Source: Tetrahymena thermophila SB210 (Eukaryota > Ciliophora > Oligohymenophorea > Hymenostomatida > Tetrahymenidae). Taken from it: a stretch of DNA of 64,000 nt. Both the position numbers and the translations under genes were made by a program. The notes below the pieces were generated by a model. That model did not search any database and was not told the DNA's origin. It saw nothing but the letters and a program-made list of their open reading frames with translations. The stretch spans positions 124,001 to 188,000 of the forward strand of contig NW_002476163.1 in the NCBI RefSeq assembly GCF_000189635.1. The letters run 5' to 3'. Within the stretch, counting starts at the first letter, position 1. Each line of letters begins with the position of its first letter. Of this stretch, positions 51,660-64,000 are shown one piece after another.

Positions 51660-54013
51660 TCATTAAAAATTTTAAGGTTATTCTGTAGGCTACACAAAAC
51701 CTTCTTATTAAATTGGTTGAACATATTAAACGGGCTAAAGTTGTTATTCTTAATCCTATATCTAAGCATATACTTATTATTCTTAAATAGGATAGGCATA
51801 TTATTGTTATTATTATACAGGATAAGTATATTATTAATTTTGTTATACTGGTTAGATGTATGGTCCTTATTAATATCCAGATTAAGGGTAAGCGTTTGCT
51901 TACTATGGGTATACTGTTTAGGCATACATTGGTTATTAATTATGCTATTAAACATAACCAGGTTGCTAGATTACTGGTTATGCAGCAGGATAACCATAAT
52001 TTGGCAAATCCTAATAAGTACCTTAAAATTAAGCTTGACCTACGGGTTGAATATTTTACATTTATATATTGGTATATTAAGGTTAAGGTAAAGGTTATCC
52101 TGGATATTAATTTTGATTAACTGGATTCTATTCCTCATCCATGTTAGGTTTAGCAGGCTCTTATTGAGAGTTAGGAGTTTTATTTTTAAAGCATAAAGCC
52201 TTTAAAATTAAAACTACATCTATAAAGAGGGTAATTGCAAGCACAATAAGAGCAGAAAGATTCTTTTTGTATACTTAATCTTCTAATTGTGTAGAAAATG
52301 CTAAAATTTATGAGTTGAAAATAGGATCCATAGGAGCAGCATTTGCAACTTCAGAGATAACATCCTTTTTTTGAGCTGATACAATGAATGCCCAGAGAAG
52401 GAACTAATTTATTTATTTAAAAAATCGGTTAATTAAGTGAAATAATTAATTTTTAAATGAATTATTTGAAGAATAAATTACAGGAACTTGCAATAATTTT
52501 CCGCCATAAGATAATATTGTTTTGGTTTTTTTAATCTTAGCTGATTCTTCATCTCTAGAACCTTCGAAGCAAGGAACATCTTTGCCCATAAGATTATAAA
52601 CTTCAGAAATATTAAGAACGATAGATACCATAATGCATACAAATATATTGATAATCATAACTACTAATTAAGCATTTTTTAGATCAGTTAAAGAATTTGA
52701 GGCATCAACAAAACCTTTCATCTAAAAAAAAAAATAATTTTAATTACAACAAATTAATTTTAATTTATTTTACTAAATTTCTTTTAGGGATACTCCATGA
52801 TAAGTAATTTCTTTGATAAGTGTTAAATGGAGCAGTTGAGCTAGGAATTTGAATTCCTGAATAGTTTGAGAGAATCTTATAATCGCTTGAATTCATATTC
52901 ATAATAAAATATCTATTTTCAGGGATCTATTAATTAAAAACATTTAATTATAAATAAACAAAATTTTTGCAAATATTTTATATTTTACTGAGAATCCATT
53001 TTAAATAAATGTAGGATCAAATTAAGAACATGAGGATCTACCTTAAATACTAAGAATATATTCTGATTATCCATTTGGAAGATTTTCTTTTATATAAAAT
53101 AATTTTTAATTGATTATTTTTAAATTATACAATTTTAATTTTACTTTAAGTATTGTAAATTTGGCAAACTCCTGCACCCTAGGTTAATCTAAGTTCACTC
53201 AAAGGCTCTTTTGTTGCGCTGGCCCCAATATTATCATAATAAAGATATTTGCCATTAGGTAAAGAAATCTTTGAATATCCAACGTAACTTGGATCAGATG
53301 AAGCAGAAGAAACTTAAATATCATAAATTGGGCAAGGGTCGTCTTTTGAAACACAGAAAACACTTTTAGGATACTATAAATTACCACACAACTTTTAGCC
53401 TACACATGATTCTCCTTTTTATTAATCTGCAACCTTGTAATAAGCGTATTTGCTTAAACCTCTCTTTACGCATACATTCATTCTAACATTTGATGGTCCT
53501 TTTTGATTATTTGTTTTTGATAGTAAAATTTATTATAAAGATTTAATTTCAAATTACCTTCAAAAAAGTTGAATGTTGTGGCATTTATTCCAGTTGTATT
53601 GTAGCATCCATAGCTTGTATAATTAGCTGAACAATGGCCACGGTACATGGTCTTTGATATTTCAGTAGTGTTTGCATAAGTACAATCACAACCATCACTC
53701 ATACCTCCCCAATTCCAATTGAACAAAGAGGTATAGTTAGAATCACAATTTAAGTCTTACTTGCTTTAAATATCTACAATAGGGACTTCTTTTAAGTTAG
53801 AGACTATGTTGTCATAAAGCTAGCTTGTATCAGTGAACTTAGTATATGCCTAAATACTATTTTAAATGTTTTTTTAACAAAACGGGTAATTAATTGAGTT
53901 CAAAATAAATTCAAAGTAGTAGAAAATGAAAAATACCTAACAATTAATGTAAATAGGCCATAGAAAACCATCAATATCATATAAGCAATGGTACCTATTT
54001 TTTTGAGATCCAT
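51660..54013 (-). CDS. Cys-rich multi-span membrane protein with Tyr/Pro/Gln tail, tandem copy 1
   Basis: Start at 54013 (MDLKKIGTIAYMILMVFYGL); the N-terminal hydrophobic segment is a first span or signal anchor. A large Cys-rich ectodomain follows, with many N-glycosylation sequons (NYTS, NTTE, NYTS, NTTG, NATT) and motifs LFNWNWGGMSDGCDCTY, GESCVGQKLCGN and DDPCPIYDI. After the ectodomain come a span QLVVMIINIFVCIMVSIVLN, the loop MGKDVPCFEGSRDEE, a short span FLLWAFIVSAQKK and a last span SALIVLAITLFIDVVLILKA. The cytosolic tail of about 150 residues is repetitive (QQQQYAYPIQ, YTYPVQQ) and ends at TGA 51660-51662. At least six introns. The product is 60-70% like the protein encoded at 55833-58107 by eye, in the same order and orientation. 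I recognise it as ciliate-type but know no function; a surface receptor or adhesion role is only a guess. Confidence 0.8.
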
Positions 54014-55832
54014 TTTATTTCTTCCTTTTTTTTAATTTAGATTATTTTTCAGATTTTTGTTGTACTTTTTTTAATTATTTACAATTTAATTATTTATAAA
54101 TTTTACTAAAACTTAAAGTTTTTAATCAGAACCAGAAATTAAGCAATCACTTTCACCACACAGAACTTTATAATCATTACTATCACTAAGCTAAACAAAA
54201 ATAACTCCTTCCAAATTTACAGTAGCATTAAATTAATTAGATCTAAAACTATTATTACCAATTAATTTTTTTAGTTTTATTACATTTTGATGAAATAAAT
54301 ATTCAATAATATAAATCTAATAATTTAACTTAGTTTATTTATTTTTTCACATGCAAAATACCATTGAGCTTGAAGTATTTTACGCATGCATATTATATTT
54401 AATAATAAAGCGTTTCAAATAGTTCCTTTTTTAGGAATAATTAAAATATCATATTAAAATAGATAAATAAATCATACAGATGATTTCTTCTTAAATTATG
54501 ATCATAAGATTTCTAATTTTACTTTCTTAATTAGAACTAATTAATATTTACTTATTTTAACTTCTTAATATTAATTAAATTGAACTCAAAACAAATTTAG
54601 GTATAGTTAATATTATTTGAAAAGGCATGCTGCTACGAAATTTATAACGCTTTTATTTTTCTATCAAATAAATGTACTAGCTAACAATCTAAATGAGAGA
54701 AAAATTAAAAGTTAAATTTATATCTAATATTATCTATGTATGTATTAATAACCTCTTAAATTTAGATAGATTTTTAAAGTTTAATATTTTTAATATATTA
54801 CCTATAAAATTTAAAAATGCTTAAAAACAGTTATTTATATTTTTATAAATATCTAATCAATCTAGAGTATTTATATTTTACACAAGATAGTTTCTTTTCC
54901 ATATGAAACTAACATTTTGTTTTTCATGTATTTATTAATTTTTTTTTACACTCATCAGTAATAGTTATTTTTTTATTTGATAATTTTAAAGCAATTTTAT
55001 ATTTTAGTAATAGCAAAGTCGGTTTTTTAAGACTTAGTTCTTTTTAATTACTTATTTTACTTTTACATATTACCATGCAAAACAGATACAGTAAATGCTG
55101 TTAAATTGGAATCAAATCAAAATTTAATATTACATAAATTATTAAGCAAACAATAAAGTATTTTTAAATTATTTGAGCACATGAAAAAATGTAATATTTT
55201 ATAAAATACAAAAAATATCAAAATTAATTGCATATTTAATTATTTCATATAAAAATTAGCTAAATTTTTAATAATATTTCAGTCAACTTATAATTTTTAA
55301 AGGTATTTACTGTTTAAAATCTTTTAAATGATGATTATCATACCACATTGCCTTAAATGAACTTCAATTTTATAAGTGCTAAACATAGTAAAATAGAAAG
55401 TTCAATCGTGCATTTTCTCGTAATTATTGCAGTATTTAAAATATCTTATATTTTTAGTATATTTTATTATTTTTATAAAATTTTGAGCTCAATAAAGTTA
55501 AGAATATGATATTTTAAGAGAAAGAATTATTTAGAATGATTAAAAGTATTAAGAAATCAACCAAAAACTAATAATAAATAGCTACGAAAAAAAAGCTAAT
55601 CGCAACTTAAAGTAATTATATAAATTAAAATAAAGCAAATTGTTAATTTATGATTTCCTCTATTTACAATTAATTTATATTTTACCAAATAGTTAGTTAT
55701 GTATAAAGATAATACTTTTAGTTAAATAAAATATTTAATTTTATTTTCTCTTTTTATTACTGATGTATCTAATTAGAAAAAATACTTAGAATAAAATAAT
55801 GAGTAATTATTTTTTTAGCATAATTATTTTTT
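54014..55832. other. Spacer between the tandem membrane-protein genes
   Basis: About 1.8 kb, mostly A/T-rich. It is featureless except for one exon-like block at 54122-54242, annotated separately. Confidence 0.5.
54122..54242 (-). other. Possible orphan exon upstream of tandem copy 1
   Basis: After an AG at 54243-54244 the minus strand reads FNATVNLEGVIFVQLSDS then NDYKVLCGESDCLISGSD, with balanced codons and a Cys-x4-Cys pair unlike the surrounding A/T-rich DNA. No partner exons, start or stop are evident; reading on, the frame stays open into the downstream gene's ATG. It could be an extra 5' exon of copy 1, the last exon of a small lost gene, or chance. Copy 2 has no counterpart upstream. 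Confidence 0.3.
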
Positions 55833-58107
55833 TCAATAATAATTTTAAGGTTATTAAGTTGGCTATACGAAGACTACTTGTTAAGCAGGTTAAACGTATT
55901 GCACTGGTTAAACGTAAACTTATTATTATTACACAGGCTAGACGTATACTGGTTATTATTATATAGGTTATACATATACTGGTTGTTATTGTTATACAGG
56001 CTATACATATACTGGTTATTACTAAACATAGCTAGGTTATTAAGTAACTGGTAATGGAGTAGTATAACCTTAATTTACACCAGGTTATACACTTTGCATA
56101 GGTATATTAGAATATTATGGTTATGATTGCATAGGGAATTAGCTTTAATTTACTGGTTTCTATTCATCATTCATATTAAGTTTAGCAGGTTCAACCTAAG
56201 AATTAACTTCCTTTTTAGAACAATATTTAGACTTCAAAAACAAAAGTATGTCTAATAAGATGGTAAGTCCAAGCACAATAAGGGCAGCTAAATTCTTTTT
56301 GTAAACTTAATCTTCTAATTAAGTTGAAAATGAAGATATTTATGAGTTAAATGTGGGATCCATTGGTGCAGCATCAGCAACCTATGAAATAATACCTTTT
56401 TTTTGAGCTGAGACTATGAATGCCCAAAGGAGAAACTATTTTATAAAATGAATTTTAATTTAAGTTGAATAAATTTCATAAAATATTTTTATTTAGAATA
56501 GTTTTTAAATTAATTTATTACAGGAATTTGCAAAATTTTTCCTCCATAAGATAGTATTTTTTTTGTTTTTTTTATTTTAGCCTATTCTTCGTCTCCTTAA
56601 CCATCAATACAAGGAACATCTTTGCCCATAAGATTATATACTTCTGAAACAGTAAGGATAATAGATACCATTATGCAAACAAATATGTTGATAATCATTA
56701 CAACTAATTAAGCACTTTTTAAATCATTTAGAGAGCTTGAAGCATCCACAAAATCTTTCATCTAAAAAAAATAATTTTACAAAAAATATTTAATTATTAA
56801 TTATTTTACTAAATTTCTGTTTGGAATATTCCATGATAAATAGTTTCTTTGGAAGGTATTAAATGGAGAAGTTGAGCTTGGGATTTAAATTCCTGGATAA
56901 TTAGTCAGAGTTGTATAATCAGTTGGATTCATATTTAACATAAAATATCTATTTTCTGGTATCTATTTATAAAATAAATAAATGAGTTTGTGAAAATATT
57001 GATGTTTGTTTTACAGAGAATCCATTTTAGACAAATGTGGGATCAAATGAAGAGCATGATGTTCTATTTGAAATAGTTAAGACATAATCTTATTATCCAG
57101 AAGGGAGATTCTCTATTTTTATATAATAATTACAATTTTAATTTCGATGAAAATTACAAATATCCAATTTTACTCTAAGTATTTATTAATTGACAAACTC
57201 CTCCTCCTTATGTTAGTCTAAGTTCACTCAAAGGCTCTTTTGTAGCAGTTGCACCAAGATTATCATAATAAAGATAATTGCCATTAGGAAGGTTAGTTAC
57301 TTTATATCCAACAAATCTAGAATCAAATTAAGTAGAAGAAACTTATATATCATAAACTGGGCAAGGATCAGTTAAAGCTACACAAAAAACACTTTTAGGA
57401 TATGCTAAGTTACCGCATAGCTTTTTACCTACACATGAAACTCCTTTCTGCTAATCGGCAACCTTATAATATGCGTATTAGCTTGAACCTCTTTATATAC
57501 ATACATTCATTTTAGTGTTTGCAGGTCCTTATTTTATATTAAGTTTAAGTTAGTAATTTTGAGTTATATTTTTGGGGTAATAATAATAAAATTAGAAAGA
57601 TTTATTTATTTTTAAATTACCTTCAAAATAGTTAAAAGGTTAGGCATTAATACCAGGAGCTTATGTACAACCATAATTAGTGTAATTAGCTGAGCAGGTA
57701 CCACGATACATCCTCTTCTAAATACTTGCGTTAGTTGCTTTAGTGCAATCACAACCATTGGACATACCTCCCCAATTCCAATTAAACAAAGAGGTATAAC
57801 CGGAGTCGCAATTCTATGTTGACTTGCTTTTTACATCAACTATAGGAATTTACTATAAGTTAGAAACAATATTATCATAATACTAGGTTGTATCAGTAAA
57901 CTTTGTATACGCTTAAATACTAATTTATAAAAAATTTATTTTAATGTTTTTATTCATTCATTCATAAAGAAAAGATCTTTTTAAATTTAAGATTTAAATC
58001 GTAAACCAAATGGCAAAGTTTTAAGATATACCTTAGAATTAATGTGAATAGCCCATAGAAAACCATAACTATCATATAAGCTATGGTACCTATCTTCTTT
58101 ATGTCCA
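55833..58107 (-). CDS. Cys-rich multi-span membrane protein with YVQPVQQ-repeat tail, tandem copy 2
   Basis: Start at 58107 (MDIKKIGTIAYMIVMVFYGL), end TGA 55833-55835. Same exon order, spans and cysteine pattern as the gene at 51660-54013: NWNWGGMSNGCDCTKA, KGVSCVGKKLCGNLAYPKS, TATKEPLSELRLTYGGGVCQ, a late span and the MGKDVPCIDG loop. The tail differs: it is built from repeats of VYVQPVQQQQ and close variants (about seven units, 55850-56100), where copy 1 has looser YPVQQ units. The extracellular and membrane parts are the better conserved. This is a tandem duplication of a whole gene of about 2.3 kb, with independent change of the repetitive tail. Function unknown. Confidence 0.8.
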
Positions 58108-61100
58108 TTTTTCTTTCTCTTTTTACTCTACTTTTATTGAGTTATCAGAATAATGTTGTTAGTTAGTTAGTTTGTATATAATTTAATTATTAATTAATAA
58201 ATTATTAGATTTGAACAAACATCATCACGAATTTAACTTGAACTAAAACATTAATTAATGACTTTAATAACTTAAATTGTTTACAAATATTTGGTTTTAT
58301 TAAGATAATCTCCTTCCCGTTTGGCTTTACTAACACTATAAGAAATTGTTATTTGGTTTGATTTCGATATAAAATAATGAATGATAATTAATATCAATCT
58401 TTTGTAACATACATTTTGATATAAAAATATTGATTCATTTGCACTCGAATTTGTATTTTTATTCATCGAAAGATTTCTATAACCCATAAATCCCATTTAA
58501 TAAATTATTAATGATAATAAACATTCATCATTTTAAAAACAAAACTATTGCTCATTCATAACACTTTTATTGTGCATGGTACTTTAACTGTTTTAATATT
58601 CTTATTTCAAATAAAAAAAAATAATTTTGAAATTTTCTATCTCATTAAAATATACTATTTATAGACAATATTTTCAAGACTACCTATTTCATGAAATTAA
58701 CTAAGTATAAAATAATAAAAAAGATTGGTATTTTTTAGATAATATTCTTGTGGTGTTTTATGAAACTCTTAAATTTGAACAAAAAAATTTTCTATATTTT
58801 ATATGTATTTAATTTTTTAATTAAGTGATAAATATCACAATAATTTAGATAGTTTTCTAACATATTACGCATAGTTTAAAATATGTAACTATTTTATTAT
58901 TATATCAACTAACAAAAATACATATGAAAAAATGTAATTGAAATTAAAATTACTACAATTAATTCATAGAGTATAATTATGTTCTCAATAAAATTAATTT
59001 TTATTTTACATTCTATAATTCTACTTTAAACTAAATTAGACTAGCTTCATTCAACATTTTATCTATGTAGTCTATATCTTTGATAAATAATTAATTACAA
59101 GAAATAAAAATTAATATTAGTTTTTATTTTCTTTTATTTTGTTCATTTTTGTAATACAGACTTTCTATTATTTAAAATAAATAACTTTATATTTCTCATT
59201 CTATTTTTAGGTTTTTTCTCCTTTAATTATGTTTCTTAATATAAACACCTATTAAAGCAATTATCTATTTAAACAGATTATAAAAATATAAACTTAATAC
59301 AACAATTAAAAAAGATTTTAATTACTTATATCTTAAAAAATAATTTTTATTTAAATTAAATAAATATATTTTTATTTACTATTTTTGAGTAAATTAGAAA
59401 AAAAAAAGTAAATAAATATATTTTTATACTCAGTTAGAAGATAAAAATAGGAAATTCTTCTATTTTGATTTTTACAGTCTTAGAAAAATTGCCAATAAAC
59501 AAATTAATAAAAAATAAAATAAAATTCGATTGATGCAATTTATAACTTGAAAAATTAATGTTTAATTTAATTTCGAGTAAGAAAATATAAGTTTCAAAAA
59601 GTATCTCTGATTTAATAATGATTATAAACATAATTAATTTAGTATTAATATTATAAAATTGTATTTCGAACTCACATTTAATTAATAATTTAATATTTTT
59701 AATTGTTCAATATTATTAATTTTATATAACTTAAGAGTTAAAATAGACAAAATTAATAAAAGTATTAATGAATTTTATCATTTTTTAATTTATTAAAAAA
59801 ACACACAATTTCAAGAAAATGTCTTAGTTCCTTACTATTCTTTTTTAGTAATACACTATAGCTTATTTACTCTTATAGATATGTAAAATTTTTAACCATT
59901 TTGTTAATTAAGCTAATGCATATTATAATAATTAATTGTTTTTCTTCTTTAAAATATAAAAATTAAGCAATCAAACAATGAATAAATAAATAATCATTAT
60001 TTTTCATTATTTTAAAAAAGAAATAATAAATAATAATAAGAAATTAGATTAATGCAAAAAAGAATACACTCAATTGAAAAAAATGGTTTATTTAAGCTTT
60101 TGCATTTCATTTTTATCGTGGATCAATAAAAATATTTATTGGAAAATTATCCTTTTGTGTATATATTTGAAATGTTTATTTTAAAATCTATGAATTGTAT
60201 CATTAAAAACTGATTGTTTTTATTTTCATAAATTTATACAAAAATTTGCTATGTTAAATGAAAACTTATATAAAATGTATATTATTAATCTATAATTTAG
60301 TAAATCTAAAATATAGAATACTTAATACTAAGCAAAAGTAGCTTTATCTATTATAATTTTTGAATAGGTTTCAATTAATTGTATTAAAGTAAATCCTTGT
60401 ATTTTATAATTTATATTTTAACCTTAGTTATTACCTTATTTCCTCCTGAGCTCGAATCTCGAAATATCATACATAAAAAATGAAAAAAATATTAAAACTA
60501 TTTAGAATGTTAAACTTATTTTATTTTATGATCTAATGAATTTAATAAAAAATTATATTTTATATTTTTAAATAAAAAATCTAAATTTTTTTATTTCATT
60601 TTTTTATTTTAAATAAATTTAAAATTCATTTTTATTTTTTTTATTATAAAATAGATAATTTAGAAAAATATTGTTTTTACTTATAAACTTATAATTATTG
60701 TAAAATTATCAAAAATAATATAAAAACTCTCAATAAATAATTACCTGATACAAAGAGAAAAAAATATTTTTAAGAGAAAAATTAAGAAAAATATTTTTTT
60801 CTTGTTTAATGATAATTTCTAAGTTATTTTAATTCATAAATTTCATTTTTATGGTTAAAGTTGATAAATTTAATTAATTTTTTAACAGTAATAGATATTT
60901 GAATTTAAATAAATTAAAATGTTAATATTGTTCTGTATTTGCAACTTAAATTAAATACCAAATTTATTTATATTAATTAATGTATTAAAAGCTTAATAAT
61001 TTTTTTTTAAAATAAAAATGAATTTTACTTTTTAAAAAAATGAGTTTATTTTTAAATATAGCTAAAATTTATTTTGAAAGCTTTGATTTTAAACAGAAGT

Positions 61101-62298
61101 AAATCCATTTATTTATAAAAAATATTTCCTTTTACTAAATCTTGCATTTCGTTTATAAAAATATGAGCAAATTATTATTAAATTATTATTTTCAAAAATA
61201 TTTTGCCTTCATATGTAAGAATCTTTTATGTTTTAAAATAACTTCGAATTTATATTTTTGCATAATTACTTTAATTTATATTTTTGAATAATTACTTTAA
61301 TTTATATTTTTGCATGATTACTTTAATTTATATTTTTAAAATTACTGAATGATATGTTTTTTAGAATTAAATTTTTATTTGATTAGATTAAATAGAAGAA
61401 TAGATTTATAAATTAATTAATTTGATCCCTATCTAATAGTTAAAGTTAAAAATTATGTAATTAACTATGAAATGTTTGTCAGAAAGAAAATTAAAAGAAT
61501 GTTTTAGGAAAATTTATAAAAAAAAGTAAATTGATTAAAATAATTAAATTAGCAGCAAAGAATTGTAAAAAAGAAAACAAAGATAAGTATAAAATTGTAA
61601 GTAGAAGATAGGTAATTTGTTGAAGTGTTATTTATGCATTTAGGCTATGAAATATTTATTTACTTGTTTTTAAAGTGTTCTAAGTAGTAATTTTGAGTAA
61701 AGTTTTATGTTTTCACTATAAAAGATGGCGATGCATAGCAATAAAGAAAATAAATTTAATAAAAGTAGTAAAAAAGTGTGTATAACGTTTACTACCAGAA
61801 TAATCCAGAACTGGATTTGTTTTTTATTTATAATGACAATTTGTATTAATTTTAATAAGAATATCTTTTCATTCTTTTTTGATAAAGAAGATTTAAGTGA
61901 TAAGTATATGTATCTAATTACACCTTTTATGAATTCATAATATAGTTTTTTTAAAAATCAATTAATAGAACTCTCCCTCATTTCGTAAATAAATAAATAA
62001 ATATTAAATAAAAAAGAATCATCCGAATCAAACAAAAAGAAGAGGTATATTAATTAAATATTCTTTATTTTGTAATTCCATATTTTACAACACACCTCAT
62101 CCCTTTAACAATACTAAGACATTAGTTTATTTGCTCCTGCATTATACTTTACTTTACGTAGTTAAGCAATGAATATTATCCCATTTAGAGATGAATATAC
62201 TTCATATTATTACTTATTCTGATCATTTTTCAACTTGCATATTAATTCTTAATTACTGATTAATTTAAAAACTAGACCAAACAAAAACTGCTTATATC
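58108..62298. other. Long AT-rich divergent intergenic region
   Basis: Over 4 kb between tandem copy 2 (-) and the AIFM3-like gene (+). I see no convincing gene. An ATG at 61725 opens a stop-free stretch (MAMHSNKENKFNKSSKKVCI...) that runs on through many TAA/TAG codons into clearly noncoding composition, so it is not annotated. A short tandem repeat lies at 61248-61346. Confidence 0.5.
61248..61346. repeat. 26-bp tandem repeat, about 3.8 copies
   Basis: Unit atttatatttttgcataatt plus acttta, repeated head to tail with single-base variants (gcat, gaat, gcat before the second half). Noncoding; possibly part of the promoter region of the downstream gene, but no role is evident. Confidence 0.8.
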
Positions 62299-64000
62299 AT
62301 GTTTTATAGAACTGCATAGACCTTTGGCAGAGGATTATTTAGAGCCTTACAAAGAAATCAAAAACGTATTGCCATGACAGCATTGCCTATCTTTTTGTTT
62401 TCTCAATAGGTATCTCAAAGATTTATGGCTCAAGAGGCTGAAGCTCCATAGGAAACTGTTGAAGTTAGCCAAAACGGAAAAAGCTCAGTAACTCCTAAAG
62501 TTGATGCTACCGGAGCTATCTAACTTTGCCATAAGAATGACCTTAAAGATGGTGAATTGAAGTTATACACAGTCGGAGATAAGAAAATTCTTCTTGCTAA
62601 AATAGGTGGCTAATACTATGCTTGTGATGCTGTTTCTCCAGTAGATAATAAAACACTACTTGATTCTACTTTGCTCATTGGTGATAAAATCTACGATATA
62701 GTTAATGGTGCTATCTTCTCAATTAAGGATGGTAATCAATAAATATTCACTTACTAATTTTAAATGATAATAAGTATCCAAAATGTGTGTAATTTAGAAC
62801 TAACACATGATACTAAAGATTTTACTTAATTTGTTTTCATACTTCTATTTTATTTTAAAAGGTGTCACTGAATACTCTCCTAATTTAGAACAACTTAAGG
62901 TATTAAAAGTAAATGAGACAGATGACCATGTTATCTCTGTCCGCTATACAAATGAAAAACCATTCTTTGATACTGTTAATATGAGAGGTTGGGTTCCCGA
63001 TTTCACTAACTTGGTTATTTTAGGTAGTGGCATTGAAAGCATTAATATTATTAGAACTCTCCGTCAAGCTAAATACAGAGGTCTTATCACTCTTATGTTT
63101 GGTGAAGATATTGATGGCCCTTATGATCTTAACCTCTTGTTCGAAGATTTGGAAAATACTGAAAGACCTCCAATTAGAGAAAAGGAATTTTATGAATAAT
63201 TCTAAGTTAAAATAGCTAAGAATAAAGAAAAAGTAAAATATATCAACATTGATGAGCAAGTCATTAAAACCGTTTAGGGTAAAGAAGATCCTGTTCCTTA
63301 TTAAAAGTTAGTTTATTCCTTAGGAATACGTCCTCGTTTCCATGGTGTTAGTGGACTTGGTTTGCAAGGTATTTATCAACCATGTTCATTAACTGAATTC
63401 AAGTAGATCAAAAAGGATAGTGCAAATTTCAAGAACATCGTCATAGTAGGTGATACTGTTAATAGTATCCGTTTAGCTTGCAATCTAAAGAAAAACACTA
63501 AAGCAAATATTACTTTAGTAACTGAATCTAGCAATGTCCTAAGCAAGGATAATTTAGGAGAAGACATTTCAGCAACTTTAGTTTAAGAGTTGAAGAACAC
63601 TGGCGTTAAAGTTGTCAAATCTCAACAATTAAAAGGTAAAATATTTCTTTTTCAAAATCTTTATGCAAAATAAGTTAAGTTTATGTAAGCAAGCTCGTTT
63701 AATAAGCTAAGAAGATACAAAAGATATGCATTAATTATTTAATTAAAAGTTAAAAGCAATTCAATCTATTTTAATATAAAGAAATTTACTTGAAAAGTGT
63801 AAGTCGAAAAAAATAAGGAAATAAGAAAAATTTTAATTAATTTTTAGAGCGAATGCATATTAAACTTTACTTAAATTTAATAAATTAAAGATACTGAACT
63901 TAATTAATAAATTAATTAAATATCTAATATTTAATAGCCATAGAAGGAACAAAAGCAGTAGAGTAAGTAGAATTATCAAAGGATAAAATAAAGTGCGATG
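62299..64000 (+). CDS. Mitochondrial AIFM3-like protein (degenerate Rieske domain plus FAD/NAD oxidoreductase fold), 3' end off the window
   Basis: Exons 62299-62731, 62862-63635 and 63938->64000, phase-consistent. The N-terminus MFYRTAQTFGRGLFRALQRN is a strong mitochondrial presequence. Residues about 76-155 align with the Rieske domain of AIFM3 (LCHKNDLKDGELKLY, VNGAIFSIKDGVTEYSPNLE), but the cluster ligands are gone: the CPHYG position reads SPVDN and the CPWHG position reads YDIVNG. From residue 193 a pyridine-nucleotide-disulfide oxidoreductase fold follows: NLVILGSGIESINIIRTLRQ (GxGxxG changed to GSGIES), YSLGIRPRFHGVSG (family G.RP) and NIVIVGDTVNSIRLAC (second motif GDTVNS). Both glycine motifs are eroded, so FAD and NAD binding is doubtful. 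Codons are C-rich and look well expressed. Probably a mitochondrial protein kept for a structural role; whether it sits in a respiratory complex is inference. Confidence 0.85.

Noticed and set aside
51623-52120. Overlapping plus- and minus-strand hydrophobic open frames
   Set aside because: They are off-frame readings of the repetitive Tyr/Pro/Gln tail of tandem copy 1.
61725-61940. Possible 71-residue basic protein
   Set aside because: Its apparent stop is TAA, which codes Gln here. The frame runs on through noncoding composition to a distant TGA.

Overview
The window looks like macronuclear DNA of a Tetrahymena-type oligohymenophorean ciliate. The DNA is very AT-rich. Recognisable genes read through in-frame TAA and TAG as glutamine and stop only at TGA. 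Most are cut by short, very AT-rich GT..AG introns (about 38-300 bp). Intergenic stretches of 1-4 kb hold little but A/T runs and tetranucleotide repeats. I found no tRNA, rRNA, CRISPR array, bacterial-type operon or viral gene. Standard-code ORF calls are misleading here because they break genes at every Gln codon.

Layout, left to right: (1) <1-3004 (-) mitochondrial m-AAA (AFG3/FtsH) protease, running off the left edge; (2) 5098-5829 (+) DUF2306-like membrane protein; (3) 7043-8224 (+) SLC35F6-like transporter, intronless; (4) 9217-14290 (-) protein with three tandem CCCH zinc fingers and a long Pro/Asn/Gln-rich tail; (5) 15156-17371 (-) MATE transporter; (6) 19437-20110 (-) decayed Tc1/mariner-type transposase; (7) 21239-23902 (+) serine-type D-Ala-D-Ala carboxypeptidase-like protein (peptidase S11) with all three catalytic motifs and a MITE-like element in its longest intron; (8) 26128-27663 (+) intronless Asn/Gln/Ser-rich protein; (9) 30401-38538 (-) giant multi-membrane-span protein of the ciliate PAS/TmcB-like type; (10) two small membrane ORFs and a tandem duplication; (11) 40244-42780 (+) divergent RAD3/RTEL1/FANCJ-like helicase homologue with Fe-S cysteines kept and ATPase motifs eroded; (12) 43428-44213 (+) IFT27; (13) 44477-47570 (-) coiled-coil protein; (14) 48545-49255 (-) SRP19; (15) 49761-50917 (-) NAP-family histone chaperone; (16) 51660-54013 and 55833-58107 (-) tandem pair of Cys-rich membrane proteins with YVQPVQQ-like tails; (17) 62299->64000 (+) mitochondrial AIFM3-like protein in which Rieske ligands and dinucleotide-binding glycines are lost.

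The genes do not form one pathway; this is an ordinary ciliate chromosome segment mixing mitochondrial, ciliary, secretory, chromatin and membrane functions. The most unusual items are the bacterial-type S11 peptidase, the intronic TA-flanked inverted-repeat element inside it, the Tc1/mariner relic in presumed macronuclear DNA, and two apparent pseudoenzymes (helicase-like and AIFM3-like) with intact reading frames but lost active-site motifs. Exon joins were worked out by eye from frame and GT/AG signals. Those given as exact coordinates are phase-consistent; the others are approximate.
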